Assembly: GCA_014138645.1 (NCBI GenBank)
Contig: JACJIB010000007.1
Span: 62,001-126,000, forward strand
Length of the DNA stretch: 64,000 bases
Origin: Methylorubrum thiocyanatum
Lineage (GTDB): Bacteria; Pseudomonadota; Alphaproteobacteria; Rhizobiales; Beijerinckiaceae
Reading direction: 5' to 3'
Part shown: positions 25,685 through 33,008 of the stretch, piece after piece
Layout of the letters: each line of letters starts with the position of its first letter
Numbering within the stretch: position 1 is the first letter of the stretch
Translations under genes and position numbers: made by a program
Notes under the pieces: model-generated
What the model was told of the DNA's origin: nothing
Database searches by the model: none
The model's input: only the letters and a program-made list of their open reading frames with translations

Positions 25685-26950
25685 TCAGGCGAACCGCAGC
25701 AGCTTGATCGCGGCGAAGTCCTGCACGCCGCCGCCGACGCGCTTGGTGGTGTAGAACAGGACGTAGGGCTTGGCGGAGTACGGGTCGCGCAGGGTGCGCA
25801 GGCCGACGCGGTCCACCACGAGATAGCCGCGCTTGAAGTCGCCGAAGGCGATCGAGTGGCTGCCGGCACCGATGTCGGGCATCGCTTCGGCCTCGACGAG
25901 GGGGAAGCCCATCAGGGTCGCGGCCCGGTCGGCGGCGAGCGGCGGCTGCCAGAGGTAGTTGCCGTCCGCATCCTTGAACTTGCGGATCGCGCTCTGCACC
26001 CGCCGGTTCATCACGAAGCTCGCGCCCTGGCGGTAGCCGGCGCGTAGCGCGTAGATCAGGTCGAACAGCACGTCGCTCGGATTGCTCGCGGCAAAGGCCC
26101 CCGACGCCCCCGTCGTGATGAAGCCGAGCCTGCCCGCCGCCCAGCTCGCATTGGCGACCGTGTCGTAGCTGAGGAAGCCCTTCGGCCGGCCGATGCCGTT
26201 GCCGGTGACGAAGGCGACGCTCTCCTGCTCGGCGAACGCCGTCTCCACCTCCTCGGCGAGCCACGCATCGATGTCGAGCACGGCGTCGTCGAGCAGCGTC
26301 TGCGTCGCCGCTGGCATGGCGTAGAGTTCCATCGCCGGGAAGCTGAGTTCGGACAGGCTCGGCGCGTCGGTCTGCGGTCGCGGCGCGGTCTCGGCGACCC
26401 AGCCGGCGGCGGGGCCGTTGACGGTGACCGCCCGTTTGTACTGTCCGCCGGAGACGGTCCGGACCGTGGCGATGGCGCGGATCGGCGAGATCTCGGCCAA
26501 GCGCCGCAACACCTCGCGCTCGATCGTCGGCGGAACGAGATAGCCGCCATCCGGGCCGGAGCCGGCCGACAGCGCCTTCTCCTCCAGCCGCTTGAGGCCG
26601 GCGCTCTCGCCGGCGCGGACATAGAGGTCGAACGCCGCCTTGTGCTCGGTGGCCGAGGCATCGCGCGGCGGCTCCGCCCCGCCGAGCGGCGGCCGGGCGC
26701 GGTCGAGGCTGATCCGGTCGAGACGGGACTTCGCCTGATCCAGGGCCGCATCGATGCGGGCGAGCTTCTCCTCGGTCACCACGTCGGCCGTCAGGCGGGT
26801 CTCGATCTCGGCGAGCCGGGTGTCGTTGGCCTCCTTGAACGCTTCGAAGGCGCGGGCGAACTCGTCGAGCACTGACTCGGTGCCGAACAGCGCCGCCTTG
26901 TTCTCGGGAAGGCCTGCGGGGGCCTTGGTCTCGAAACGCATTTCGGTCAT
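25685..26950 (-). CDS. HK97-type major capsid protein (RcGTA gene 5 type)
   Basis: The 421-residue product has an N-terminal helical scaffold-like region (about 1-110, coiled coil around residues 25-85) that would be removed by the prohead protease. The HK97 fold follows from GPDGGYLVPPTIEREVLRRL, through VAETAPRPQTD, GNGIGRPKGFLSY and the C-terminal FGDFKRGYLVVDRVG. It is 33 bases downstream of the protease gene. On its other side lies the protease insert instead of the connector gene. Confidence 0.96.
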   Translation of the reverse strand: MTEMRFETKAPAGLPENKAALFGTESVLDEFARAFEAFKEANDTRLAEIETRLTADVVTEEKLARIDAALDQAKSRLDRISLDRARPPLGGAEPPRDASATEHKAAFDLYVRAGESAGLKRLEEKALSAGSGPDGGYLVPPTIEREVLRRLAEISPIRAIATVRTVSGGQYKRAVTVNGPAAGWVAETAPRPQTDAPSLSELSFPAMELYAMPAATQTLLDDAVLDIDAWLAEEVETAFAEQESVAFVTGNGIGRPKGFLSYDTVANASWAAGRLGFITTGASGAFAASNPSDVLFDLIYALRAGYRQGASFVMNRRVQSAIRKFKDADGNYLWQPPLAADRAATLMGFPLVEAEAMPDIGAGSHSIAFGDFKRGYLVVDRVGLRTLRDPYSAKPYVLFYTTKRVGGGVQDFAAIKLLRFA

Positions 26951-26983
26951 GGCATCCTCATCGGTTTTCGGGGTGGAAAGGGG

Positions 26984-27451
26984 TCAGGCCCGCGCCGCGA
27001 GCGCAGCGGCGAGGCGCAGGCGCGGCGGAACGAAGGGGCGCGGTGCCGCGGCACGGATCACCCGCGCATCGGGCTGGAGCGGGAAGGTCACCAGCGAGAC
27101 CTCCCACAGATCGACGGCGAGGAGCCGGCGCCCGCCGCGCTCGGGCGCGGCGCGCACGACGCGAAAGCCGATTGAGAGCCCACCGAGGGCGCCCTCGCGC
27201 ATCAGCGCGTCGATCTCGCGGGCGCGCTGGACCGCGAGATTGAGCCGGCCCGCGACCCGCAGGCCGCGGCCATCCTCCTTGAGGGAGAGCCAGGAGCCGA
27301 TCGGCTCGGCCGGATCGTGCTGCCACAGCATCCGCACGCCCCCCGCGCCCCGCCGGGCGAGGCTCGCCGCGAAGGCACCCGGCGCGACGGTGTCGCGGCC
27401 GAGATCGGGCACGCCGAACAGGCTGGCGTAGCCGGTGAAATGGCCATCCAT
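26984..27451 (-). CDS. HK97-family prohead protease (RcGTA gene 4 type)
   Basis: Starting at ATG 27451 gives 155 residues. The pattern FTGYASLFGVPDLGRDTVAPGAF, the catalytic His in LWQHDPAEPIG and the catalytic Ser in GGLSIGF are those of HK97 prohead proteases (S78). The longer open frame upstream is a shadow of the portal gene. The enzyme trims the capsid scaffold during head maturation. Confidence 0.94.
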   Translation of the reverse strand: MDGHFTGYASLFGVPDLGRDTVAPGAFAASLARRGAGGVRMLWQHDPAEPIGSWLSLKEDGRGLRVAGRLNLAVQRAREIDALMREGALGGLSIGFRVVRAAPERGGRRLLAVDLWEVSLVTFPLQPDARVIRAAAPRPFVPPRLRLAAALAARA

Positions 27452-27522
27452 CGAACGAACCTCGGAGAGGGGAGTGAAGAGCGGGCTCTGCCCGGATCCC
27501 GCAGGGGTCTCAGGCTCCGGCC

Positions 27523-28683
27523 TCAGGCCCCGGACCCCGGGACTTGCGCGGGATACCCCACAGCCACGCGCTTCTCGTCCGCAGACAGGAAATCCGCCCC
27601 CTGCACCCGGCGCCACAGCGACTCGCGCTCGGTCGCCAGCGCTTCGACGGCGTCGAGATCCGGCTCCAGCCGCGCCGGGCCGAAGGCCGGCTCCAGCCAG
27701 CGGGCGAGGGAATCGGCGGTGCGGCGCACCAGCGGGATCACCGTCTGGCGGTAGAAGGCGCGGTTGGCCTCGGCGTAGTTCGCGTGGGTGTTGTCGCCCG
27801 GAAGCCCGAGCAGCAGCGGCGGCACGCCGAAGGCCAGGGCGATCTCGCGGGCGGCGGCGGCCTTGGCCTCGACGAAGTCCATCTCCTTCGGCGACAGCGA
27901 GAGCGGGCGCCAGTCGAGGCCGCCGTCGAGGAGAAGCGGGCGGCCGGCATTGGTACTGCCCTGATAGCTCGCCTCCAGCTCCGCCTTGAGGCGGGTGAAC
28001 TGCGTGTCGCTCAAGGCCGCGCCCGTGCTGGGTGCGAAGACCAGGGCGCCGGACGGGCGTGCGGCGTTGTCGAGCAGTGCCTTGTTCCAGGCGCCGGCGG
28101 CGTTGTGGATGTCGAGCGGCACGGCCGCCGCCTCCATCGGCGAGAGGCCGTAATGGTCGTCGAGCGGGTTGAACAGCGTCAGGTGCAGGATCGGCGGCAC
28201 CGCACCCGCCTGCTCGTAGCGGATGCGGCGGCCGCCGACCGTGTAGTCGTAGGCCACCGGCCAGCCATCGGTTCCGGCGATCACCCGCATCCGGTCGGGG
28301 CGCAGCGAGAACAGCTCGCGGGGGCTCCCATCGATTTCGACCGCCTCGATATAGGCGTTGCCGGAGACCAGGAGGTGGCCGTAGACGCCGTCGAGGAAGC
28401 GCATTCCGCCCTCGCGCGGGTTCGGGCGGGCGAGCAGGTCGAGCAGCGGATGCGCCTCGTCGGCGCCGGCCAGCGTCAGCGGCAGCGAGGCCGCGGCTTC
28501 GGCGACCAGCCGGACGGCGCGGTGGACGATGGCATTGCGCTGAAAACCCTCGCGGGCGAGGGCCCCGTAGTCGCGGGCAGTCCACACCGCGCGCGCCTCG
28601 CCATAGAGCGCCACCGCTGCTGCGGCCTTCGTCGCAGGCACGTAGCCCGCGGCCCGCGCGAGCCGCGCGATGAATCCAGCCAT
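27523..28683 (-). CDS. Phage portal protein (RcGTA gene 3 type)
   Basis: This 386-residue HK97-type portal contains FQRNAIVHRAVRLVAEAAASLPL, VYGHLLVSGNAYIE, LTLFNPLDDHYGLSPMEAA and PPLLLGLPGDNTHANYAEANRAFY, all typical of the family. The dodecameric ring forms the DNA entry vertex. The 50-base gap to the terminase stop contains a parS-like palindrome. The small gene 3.5 of RcGTA is absent from the 71 bases between portal and protease. Confidence 0.96.
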   Translation of the reverse strand: MAGFIARLARAAGYVPATKAAAAVALYGEARAVWTARDYGALAREGFQRNAIVHRAVRLVAEAAASLPLTLAGADEAHPLLDLLARPNPREGGMRFLDGVYGHLLVSGNAYIEAVEIDGSPRELFSLRPDRMRVIAGTDGWPVAYDYTVGGRRIRYEQAGAVPPILHLTLFNPLDDHYGLSPMEAAAVPLDIHNAAGAWNKALLDNAARPSGALVFAPSTGAALSDTQFTRLKAELEASYQGSTNAGRPLLLDGGLDWRPLSLSPKEMDFVEAKAAAAREIALAFGVPPLLLGLPGDNTHANYAEANRAFYRQTVIPLVRRTADSLARWLEPAFGPARLEPDLDAVEALATERESLWRRVQGADFLSADEKRVAVGYPAQVPGSGA

Positions 28684-28703
28684 GGCACGTTCCCCGCTCG
28701 CGA

Positions 28704-28719
28704 TGTTTCACGTGAAATT
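28704..28719. promoter_or_regulatory. parS-like palindrome (possible ParB site)
   Basis: TGTTTCACGTGAAATT matches the widely conserved chromosomal parS sequence TGTTTCACGTGAAACA at 14 of 16 positions, with a perfect 12-base palindromic core. It fills much of the 50-base gap between terminase and portal genes. ParB binding is possible but not shown; the two mismatches are at one edge. Confidence 0.4.
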
Positions 28720-28733
28720 AACCGCGCCGACGC

Positions 28734-30038
28734 TCAGAGCCGGCGGATGCGCGGCTCCGCGTTCGGCACGAGCATCAGATGCGTGAGCGCCCAGACCAGC
28801 GCATCGAGCCGATCGGGTGAGCCGCCGCCCGGCAGGCCGCCGGGACCGAAGGCACACATCTCGTCTTCCAGCGCCGGCAGCGGCCCGACGTGGCGGACCC
28901 GCCCCTGGGCGTAGAGCAGCGAAACCGGCTCGGCCCGCAGCAACTTGCCCCGCGTCGCCCGCACGGTGACGACCGGGACGCTCGGATCGGCCTCGGTCAG
29001 CACCGCGACGACCATCTCGCCGCCCTGATTGACCTCCGCCACCAGCGCGTCGGCCTTCAGCCGGTGATAGAGCGCGAGCGCGCCCTGTGCCCAGGCGGCC
29101 GGCGCTGCCCGTTCCAGTGTCGCGTCCGCCAGCACGTAGGCGGTGCCGTCCGCCGCGATCCCCGCTGCAACGATCCCGCAGGCATCGGCGCCGGCCCGAG
29201 AGGAAGCCGGTGGATCGACCGCCACGGCGATGCGCTGCAACGGCGGTGGCGCGTGGATGCGTGCCCGCTCGATGCCGTCGCGGGTCCAGAGGGCGTCCGG
29301 CCGATCCTCGATCAGTTCGCCGTCGAGTTCCTGCCGCCCGATCCGGGTGCCGGCATAGCGGCCGACGACCTCTTCCAGGAACCGCGGCGCGAGGTTCTGC
29401 GCGTTGTCGGCGGTGCGCGAGCGTGTCACCACGGTTCGCGGATCGGCGAGCAATCGCCGGATCAGCGGCACCGGACGCGGCGTCGTGGTGACGAGGCCGC
29501 GCGGATGCGCCCCGAGCCGCAACCCGAACTGGATCATGTCGTAGGCGGCCTCCGCCTCGCGCCACTTGGCGACCTCGTCGGACCACGCGGCGCCGAACTG
29601 GGGACCGCGCAGGGAATCCGGCTCCTCGGCGGAGAAGGCGAGCGCCACCGCACCGTTGCCGAACATCACCCGCCGCCGTGACGGCTGCCAGACCGGCGGC
29701 GGGCCGCCGAGCCGCGGCAGAGCGAGAAGGCCGGACGGCCCCTCGATCATGACGTCGCGGACATCGGCGAAGGTTTCGCCGACCAGCGCGATGCGACCGA
29801 CAGCTTCCGCCGTGAAAACCGGATCGCCGTGAGCGAGGCCGCGCACCCATTCGGCGCCGGTCCGGGTCTTGCCCGAGCCGCGCCCGCCGATCACCGCCCA
29901 GGTCGTCCAGTCGCCCGGCGGGGGAAGCTGGTCGTGCCGCGCGCGATGGAGCCAATCGGCCTCAAGCAGGCGCAGATGCGCCGTCGAGAGGCGGGTCAAG
30001 AACGCCGTCGTCCGGCTCCGCCGCCGCGAATGCAGCAT
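28734..30038 (-). CDS. Terminase large subunit (RcGTA gene 2 type)
   Basis: The 434-residue product starts at ATG 30038; TTG 29999 is an alternative. The ATPase motor shows Walker A (GGRGSGKTRTGAEW), Walker B-type AAWSDEVAKW and the coupling motif TTTPRP. The nuclease half begins at AVAVDPPASSRAGADACG. The motor pumps DNA into proheads; GTAs use it to package random host DNA. The gene overlaps the upstream small gene by about 77 bases with this start. Confidence 0.95.
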   Translation of the reverse strand: MLHSRRRSRTTAFLTRLSTAHLRLLEADWLHRARHDQLPPPGDWTTWAVIGGRGSGKTRTGAEWVRGLAHGDPVFTAEAVGRIALVGETFADVRDVMIEGPSGLLALPRLGGPPPVWQPSRRRVMFGNGAVALAFSAEEPDSLRGPQFGAAWSDEVAKWREAEAAYDMIQFGLRLGAHPRGLVTTTPRPVPLIRRLLADPRTVVTRSRTADNAQNLAPRFLEEVVGRYAGTRIGRQELDGELIEDRPDALWTRDGIERARIHAPPPLQRIAVAVDPPASSRAGADACGIVAAGIAADGTAYVLADATLERAAPAAWAQGALALYHRLKADALVAEVNQGGEMVVAVLTEADPSVPVVTVRATRGKLLRAEPVSLLYAQGRVRHVGPLPALEDEMCAFGPGGLPGGGSPDRLDALVWALTHLMLVPNAEPRIRRL

Positions 30039-30390
30039 AGCGGCGCGCGATATCCGCGCGCAGGGCCACGAGGTCGGCCACGGACAGGGAAGGTTGGCCG
30101 GTTGTGCCATCCGTCTCCCCCTTCCCCGCGGCCCGGTTGGGCCCCTTCATGTCGTCGAGCAGGTTCTTCAGGCCGCCGAGATCGCGCAGGACCTTGCCTG
30201 AATCGAACCCGGCCGGCGGCGGCTCGGCGTCGAGCGCCGCATCGAACCGCGCGATCTGCCGCTCGATGTGAATGCGTAGCTGCGCCCGCAGCCTCCTGGC
30301 ATCGGGCGCCCGCTTCCGGATCGTCTTGGAATTTGGTTTGGAAGAGACGCTCGGCGTCGGCTCACCGCGTGGCTCGGAGGGGTCCGGCAT
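29962..30390 (-). CDS. Small protein upstream of terminase (candidate small terminase, RcGTA gene 1 position)
   Basis: The start is ATG 30390, with GGAG 8 bases upstream, giving 142 residues; a GTG at 30408 is possible. The N-terminus is Pro/Ser/Lys-rich. The middle (about residues 45-85) is helical with RIHIERQIARFDAAL and VLRDLGGLKNLLDDMKG. Position as first gene of the cluster, overlapping the large terminase, suits a small terminase subunit. Sequence alone does not prove it. Confidence 0.7.
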   Translation of the reverse strand: MPDPSEPRGEPTPSVSSKPNSKTIRKRAPDARRLRAQLRIHIERQIARFDAALDAEPPPAGFDSGKVLRDLGGLKNLLDDMKGPNRAAGKGETDGTTGQPSLSVADLVALRADIARRYAAFAAAEPDDGVLDPPLDGASAPA

Positions 30391-30427
30391 CGCGGCGTCT
30401 CCATTCACACTTCTTGAGCGTGCCCTC

Positions 30428-30456
30428 TACCTACCCGAGGAGCGTCGCGCTGTCAA
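30428..30456 (-). promoter_or_regulatory. Predicted promoter of the GTA cluster
   Basis: Read on the minus strand, a perfect -35 box TTGACA (30456-30451) and TAGGTA (30433-30428) as -10 are separated by exactly 17 bases. Transcription would begin near 30420, about 30 bases before the ribosome binding site of the first cluster gene. The -10 box is a weak match, which is common in this group. Confidence 0.5.
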
Positions 30457-30459
30457 TCT

Positions 30460-30495
30460 CTTAATTCCTATTTTTGCAGCGTCGAAGGAATTAAG
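30460..30495. promoter_or_regulatory. Inverted repeat next to the GTA promoter (candidate operator)
   Basis: Perfect 9-base arms CTTAATTCC (30460-30468) and GGAATTAAG (30487-30495) are separated by 18 bases. The right edge of the site, as read on the minus strand, lies 3 bases before the -35 box. The AT-rich arms stand out in GC-rich DNA. The position suits an activator or a repressor of the cluster. Confidence 0.45.
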
Positions 30496-30646
30496 TCAGG
30501 AAATGGACGCGATCGCACGGCTTCGACATCGACTCCGGTCGCGACCGGCTATGATTTTTTGCACAAAAGAGGAACGCGAACCGAGCTTCGCTGGTCTTTA
30601 AAGTAAGGCGTGCGTATCGGCGCGCCATCGGATGGGAGCCAGCACG

Positions 30647-30727
30647 ATGCTCAAAGGTGGACTTCTGTGGCTGATCGGCATCCCCCTGCCGATCATTCTT
30701 CTGCTTTGGTTCTTCGGGGTGTTCTAA
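30647..30727 (+). CDS. 26-residue hydrophobic membrane peptide
   Basis: A 27-codon frame (ATG 30647, TAA 30725-30727) has GGGAG 8 bases upstream. After MLKGG the product is almost wholly hydrophobic (LLWLIGIPLPIILLLWFFGVF), enough for one membrane span. It is too short for routine gene calling. A good ribosome binding site and a coherent membrane helix argue that it is real. Function unknown. Confidence 0.55.
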   Translation: MLKGGLLWLIGIPLPIILLLWFFGVF

Positions 30728-30805
30728 AACCTTCCGGGCGCCGGAACCGAGCCTTGAAACCTCGAACGGCGCTCGTCTCGTCTTCGGCCATCCGCTGCGC
30801 TCGCC

Positions 30806-31582
30806 TCAGGCCGTGACGCTCCGCGGCGTGTAGACGAAGGGCAAGCGCCCGTCCCGCTCGATCAGCCGGGTCGTCGGCGCTCCGATGATCACCATCGTCG
30901 CCATATCGGCCGGCGCAGTGCGGGCCTCTTCCAGGGTCAGCACCCGCAGCGCTTCGTCGGGCCGGGTCACGGCGCGGGCGAAGATCACCGGCGTCGAGGG
31001 GGCAAGGATTTCGGCGGCGAGCGCCAGCGCCCGGCCGAGCTGCCAGGGCCGTGCGGAGGAAATCGGGTTGTAGAGGGCGACGCTGAGGCCTGCCCGCAGC
31101 ACCGCTTCCAGCCGGGCGGTCACCACGTCCCACGGCTTGAGATTGTCGGAGAGCGAGATCGCGCAGAAATCGCCGCCGAGCGGCGCGCCGAGCCGGGCGG
31201 CGGCGGCGAGCATCGCGGTGATGCCGGGCTCAACCTCGATCGTCAGGTTGCGCCAGTCCGCGGGTCCTTGCTCCACCGCCTCGAACACGGCCGCCGCCAT
31301 GGCGAACACGCCGGGATCGCCGCCGGACACCACCGCGACGCGGCGGCCGGACATCGCGAGTTCGAGCGCGTGGCGGGCGCGGTCGACCTCGACGCGGTTG
31401 TCGCTGGCGTGGCGGACCAGTCCTTCGCGCTCCGGCACGCGGGCGACATAGGGAATGTAGCCGATCAGATCCTGCGCCCGGTCGAGGGCGATGCGGGCCG
31501 ATTCGGTGAGCAGGCGCGGATCGCCCGGCCCGAGGCCGATGATCGTGACGCTTCCCTTTGCCTCCGTCTCTTCCTCACTCAC
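30806..31582 (-). CDS. cobJ: Precorrin-3B C17-methyltransferase CobJ
   Basis: CobJ methylates C17 and drives ring contraction to precorrin-4 in aerobic cobalamin synthesis. The 258-residue SAM-dependent enzyme starts at GTG 31582, overlapping the cobI stop (GTGA). Motifs are IIGLGPGDPRLLT near the N-terminus, IGYIPYVARVP, VSGGDPGVFAMA (SAM-binding loop), VEPGITAMLAAAARLGAPLGGDF and ISLSDNLKPW. It is the last gene of the cbtB-to-cobJ run. Confidence 0.95.
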   Translation of the reverse strand: MSEEETEAKGSVTIIGLGPGDPRLLTESARIALDRAQDLIGYIPYVARVPEREGLVRHASDNRVEVDRARHALELAMSGRRVAVVSGGDPGVFAMAAAVFEAVEQGPADWRNLTIEVEPGITAMLAAAARLGAPLGGDFCAISLSDNLKPWDVVTARLEAVLRAGLSVALYNPISSARPWQLGRALALAAEILAPSTPVIFARAVTRPDEALRVLTLEEARTAPADMATMVIIGAPTTRLIERDGRLPFVYTPRSVTA

Positions 31583-32376
31583 GGGCGGCGGCCCTCGCCG
31601 GGCACCAGCACCATGGAGAAGTAGGGCGCGACGTCGTCCTCCTTCTCGGCGAGCGGCACCACCCGCTCGCCGGCCATGGTGCCGCGCTCGACATAGACGG
31701 CGCGGGCCAGAAACCCGGTCTCGGCCAGCACGCCGCGCACCTTCGGCAGATGCCGGCCGAGCTTCATGATGACGGCGGCATCGGTGCCCTTCATCCGCTC
31801 CACCAGCGCCGCCCGCGGCAGGGTCGCGGGCAGGATGGTGAGTACGTCGTCGCCCCAGGTGATGGGCGTGCCGGCCCGGGTCCAACAGCCGGACATGCCG
31901 GTCACGCCGGGGATCACCTCCACGGGGAAGCGGTCCTTCAGGCGCCGCCACAGATGCATGAACGAGCCATAGAAGAAGGGGTCGCCCTCCGACAGGATCG
32001 CCACGTCGCGCCCTGCCCCGAGATGGTCGGCGAGCCGGCCCGCCGCCTCGTCGTAGAAGCCGGCGAGCGCGGCCACGTATTCCGGGTGATCGGGGTGAAG
32101 CTCGGTGGTGTAGGGATAGGCTAGCGGAAACTCGCGGGTCGGGTCGCAGACCACCGCGTCGGCGATCGTGCGGGCGTTGCCGCGCTTGCCCCGCTTGCAG
32201 AAGTGGACGAGCACGGGGGCGTGCTCCAGCACCCGCATGGCCTTCACGGTGAGGAAATCCGGATCGCCCGGCCCCATGCCGACGCCGTAGAGCGTTCCGG
32301 TCTTCGCGACGGCGGGAGTCTCGCCCCCGCTATCCGTGGTTTCGACCGGGGCGTCGATGCGCACGCTCCCCTCCAT
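31579..32376 (-). CDS. cobI: Precorrin-2 C20-methyltransferase CobI
   Basis: CobI converts precorrin-2 to precorrin-3A using SAM. The product of 265 residues starts at ATG 32376, sharing one base with the cobH stop. Signature stretches are LYGVGMGPGDPDFLTVKA, ILSEGDPFFYGSFMHLWRR, VIPGVTGMSGCW and VIMKLGRHLP. The first 25 residues are an extra, probably disordered extension relative to the family core. It is coupled to cobJ by a 4-base overlap. Confidence 0.95.
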   Translation of the reverse strand: MEGSVRIDAPVETTDSGGETPAVAKTGTLYGVGMGPGDPDFLTVKAMRVLEHAPVLVHFCKRGKRGNARTIADAVVCDPTREFPLAYPYTTELHPDHPEYVAALAGFYDEAAGRLADHLGAGRDVAILSEGDPFFYGSFMHLWRRLKDRFPVEVIPGVTGMSGCWTRAGTPITWGDDVLTILPATLPRAALVERMKGTDAAVIMKLGRHLPKVRGVLAETGFLARAVYVERGTMAGERVVPLAEKEDDVAPYFSMVLVPGEGRRP

Positions 32377-33008
32377 CACTCGATCTCGTTCGCGAGCGCG
32401 TTGACGGCGGCCGCCGTCATGGCGCTGCCGCCGCGGCGGCCATGGACGACGACGAAGGGCACGCGCCCGTCCCGCGCCAAAGCCTCCTTCGATTCCGCCG
32501 CGCCGACGAAGCCGACGGGGATGCCGATCACCGCCGCCGGGGGCGCAACGCCCTCGTCGAGGAGTTCGAGCAGGCGGAACAGGGCGGTCGGCGCGTTGCC
32601 GACGGCGACGACGCTGCCGGGCAGCTTTTCCCGCCACAACTCCATCGCCGCAGCCGAGCGGGTCGTGCCCATCTCCGCCGCCAAAGCCGGCACGCGCGGA
32701 TCGCCGAGCGTGCAGATGACTTCGTTCCTGGCTGGCAGCCGGGCGCGGGTGACACCGTCGGCGACCATGCGCACGTCGCACAGGATCGGCGCGCCGGCCT
32801 TCAAGGCCGCCTCGCCGGCGGCGGCGAAGTCTTGGGACATCTCCACGTCCCTGGGCAGATCGGTCATGCCGCAGGCATGGATCATCCGCACCACGACCCG
32901 CTCGGCCGCGCCGGACCAGCGAGCGAGATCGGATTCGGCGCGGATCATCGCGAAGGAGCGCGCGTAGATCGCGCCGCCGTCGCGGATGTAGTCGTGGCGG
33001 GCACTCAT
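32376..33008 (-). CDS. cobH: Precorrin-8X methylmutase CobH
   Basis: CobH moves a methyl group from C11 to C12 to make hydrogenobyrinic acid. The 210-residue product contains RMIHACGMTDLPRDVEMS (with the His that acts as acid/base in the family), APILCDVRMVADGV, VGNAPTALFRLLELL and IGIPVGFVGAAESKEAL. The start at ATG 33008 overlaps the cobG stop (ATGA). Confidence 0.96.
   Translation of the reverse strand: MSARHDYIRDGGAIYARSFAMIRAESDLARWSGAAERVVVRMIHACGMTDLPRDVEMSQDFAAAGEAALKAGAPILCDVRMVADGVTRARLPARNEVICTLGDPRVPALAAEMGTTRSAAAMELWREKLPGSVVAVGNAPTALFRLLELLDEGVAPPAAVIGIPVGFVGAAESKEALARDGRVPFVVVHGRRGGSAMTAAAVNALANEIE

Larger units (their letters stand above)
10560..30456 (-). mobile_element. Gene transfer agent (GTA) / GTA-like prophage structural cluster
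   Basis: About 20 kb on one strand follows the order of the Rhodobacter capsulatus GTA: small upstream gene, large terminase, portal, prohead protease, HK97 capsid, head-tail connectors, DUF3168, major tail, tail chaperones, a short tape measure, DUF2460, DUF2163, NlpC/P60, and the large host-specificity protein. DUF2793 and a lysozyme follow. No integrase, repressor, replication gene or attachment site is visible, and the tape measure is short. Both favour a GTA over an inducible prophage. The run is interrupted at 22.3-25.6 kb by protease genes. Confidence 0.85.

Noticed and set aside
10560..30456. Inducible complete prophage
   Set aside because: No integrase, repressor, replication gene or att repeats are visible, and the tape measure is GTA-sized. 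GTA is the better fit, although a remnant prophage cannot be excluded.
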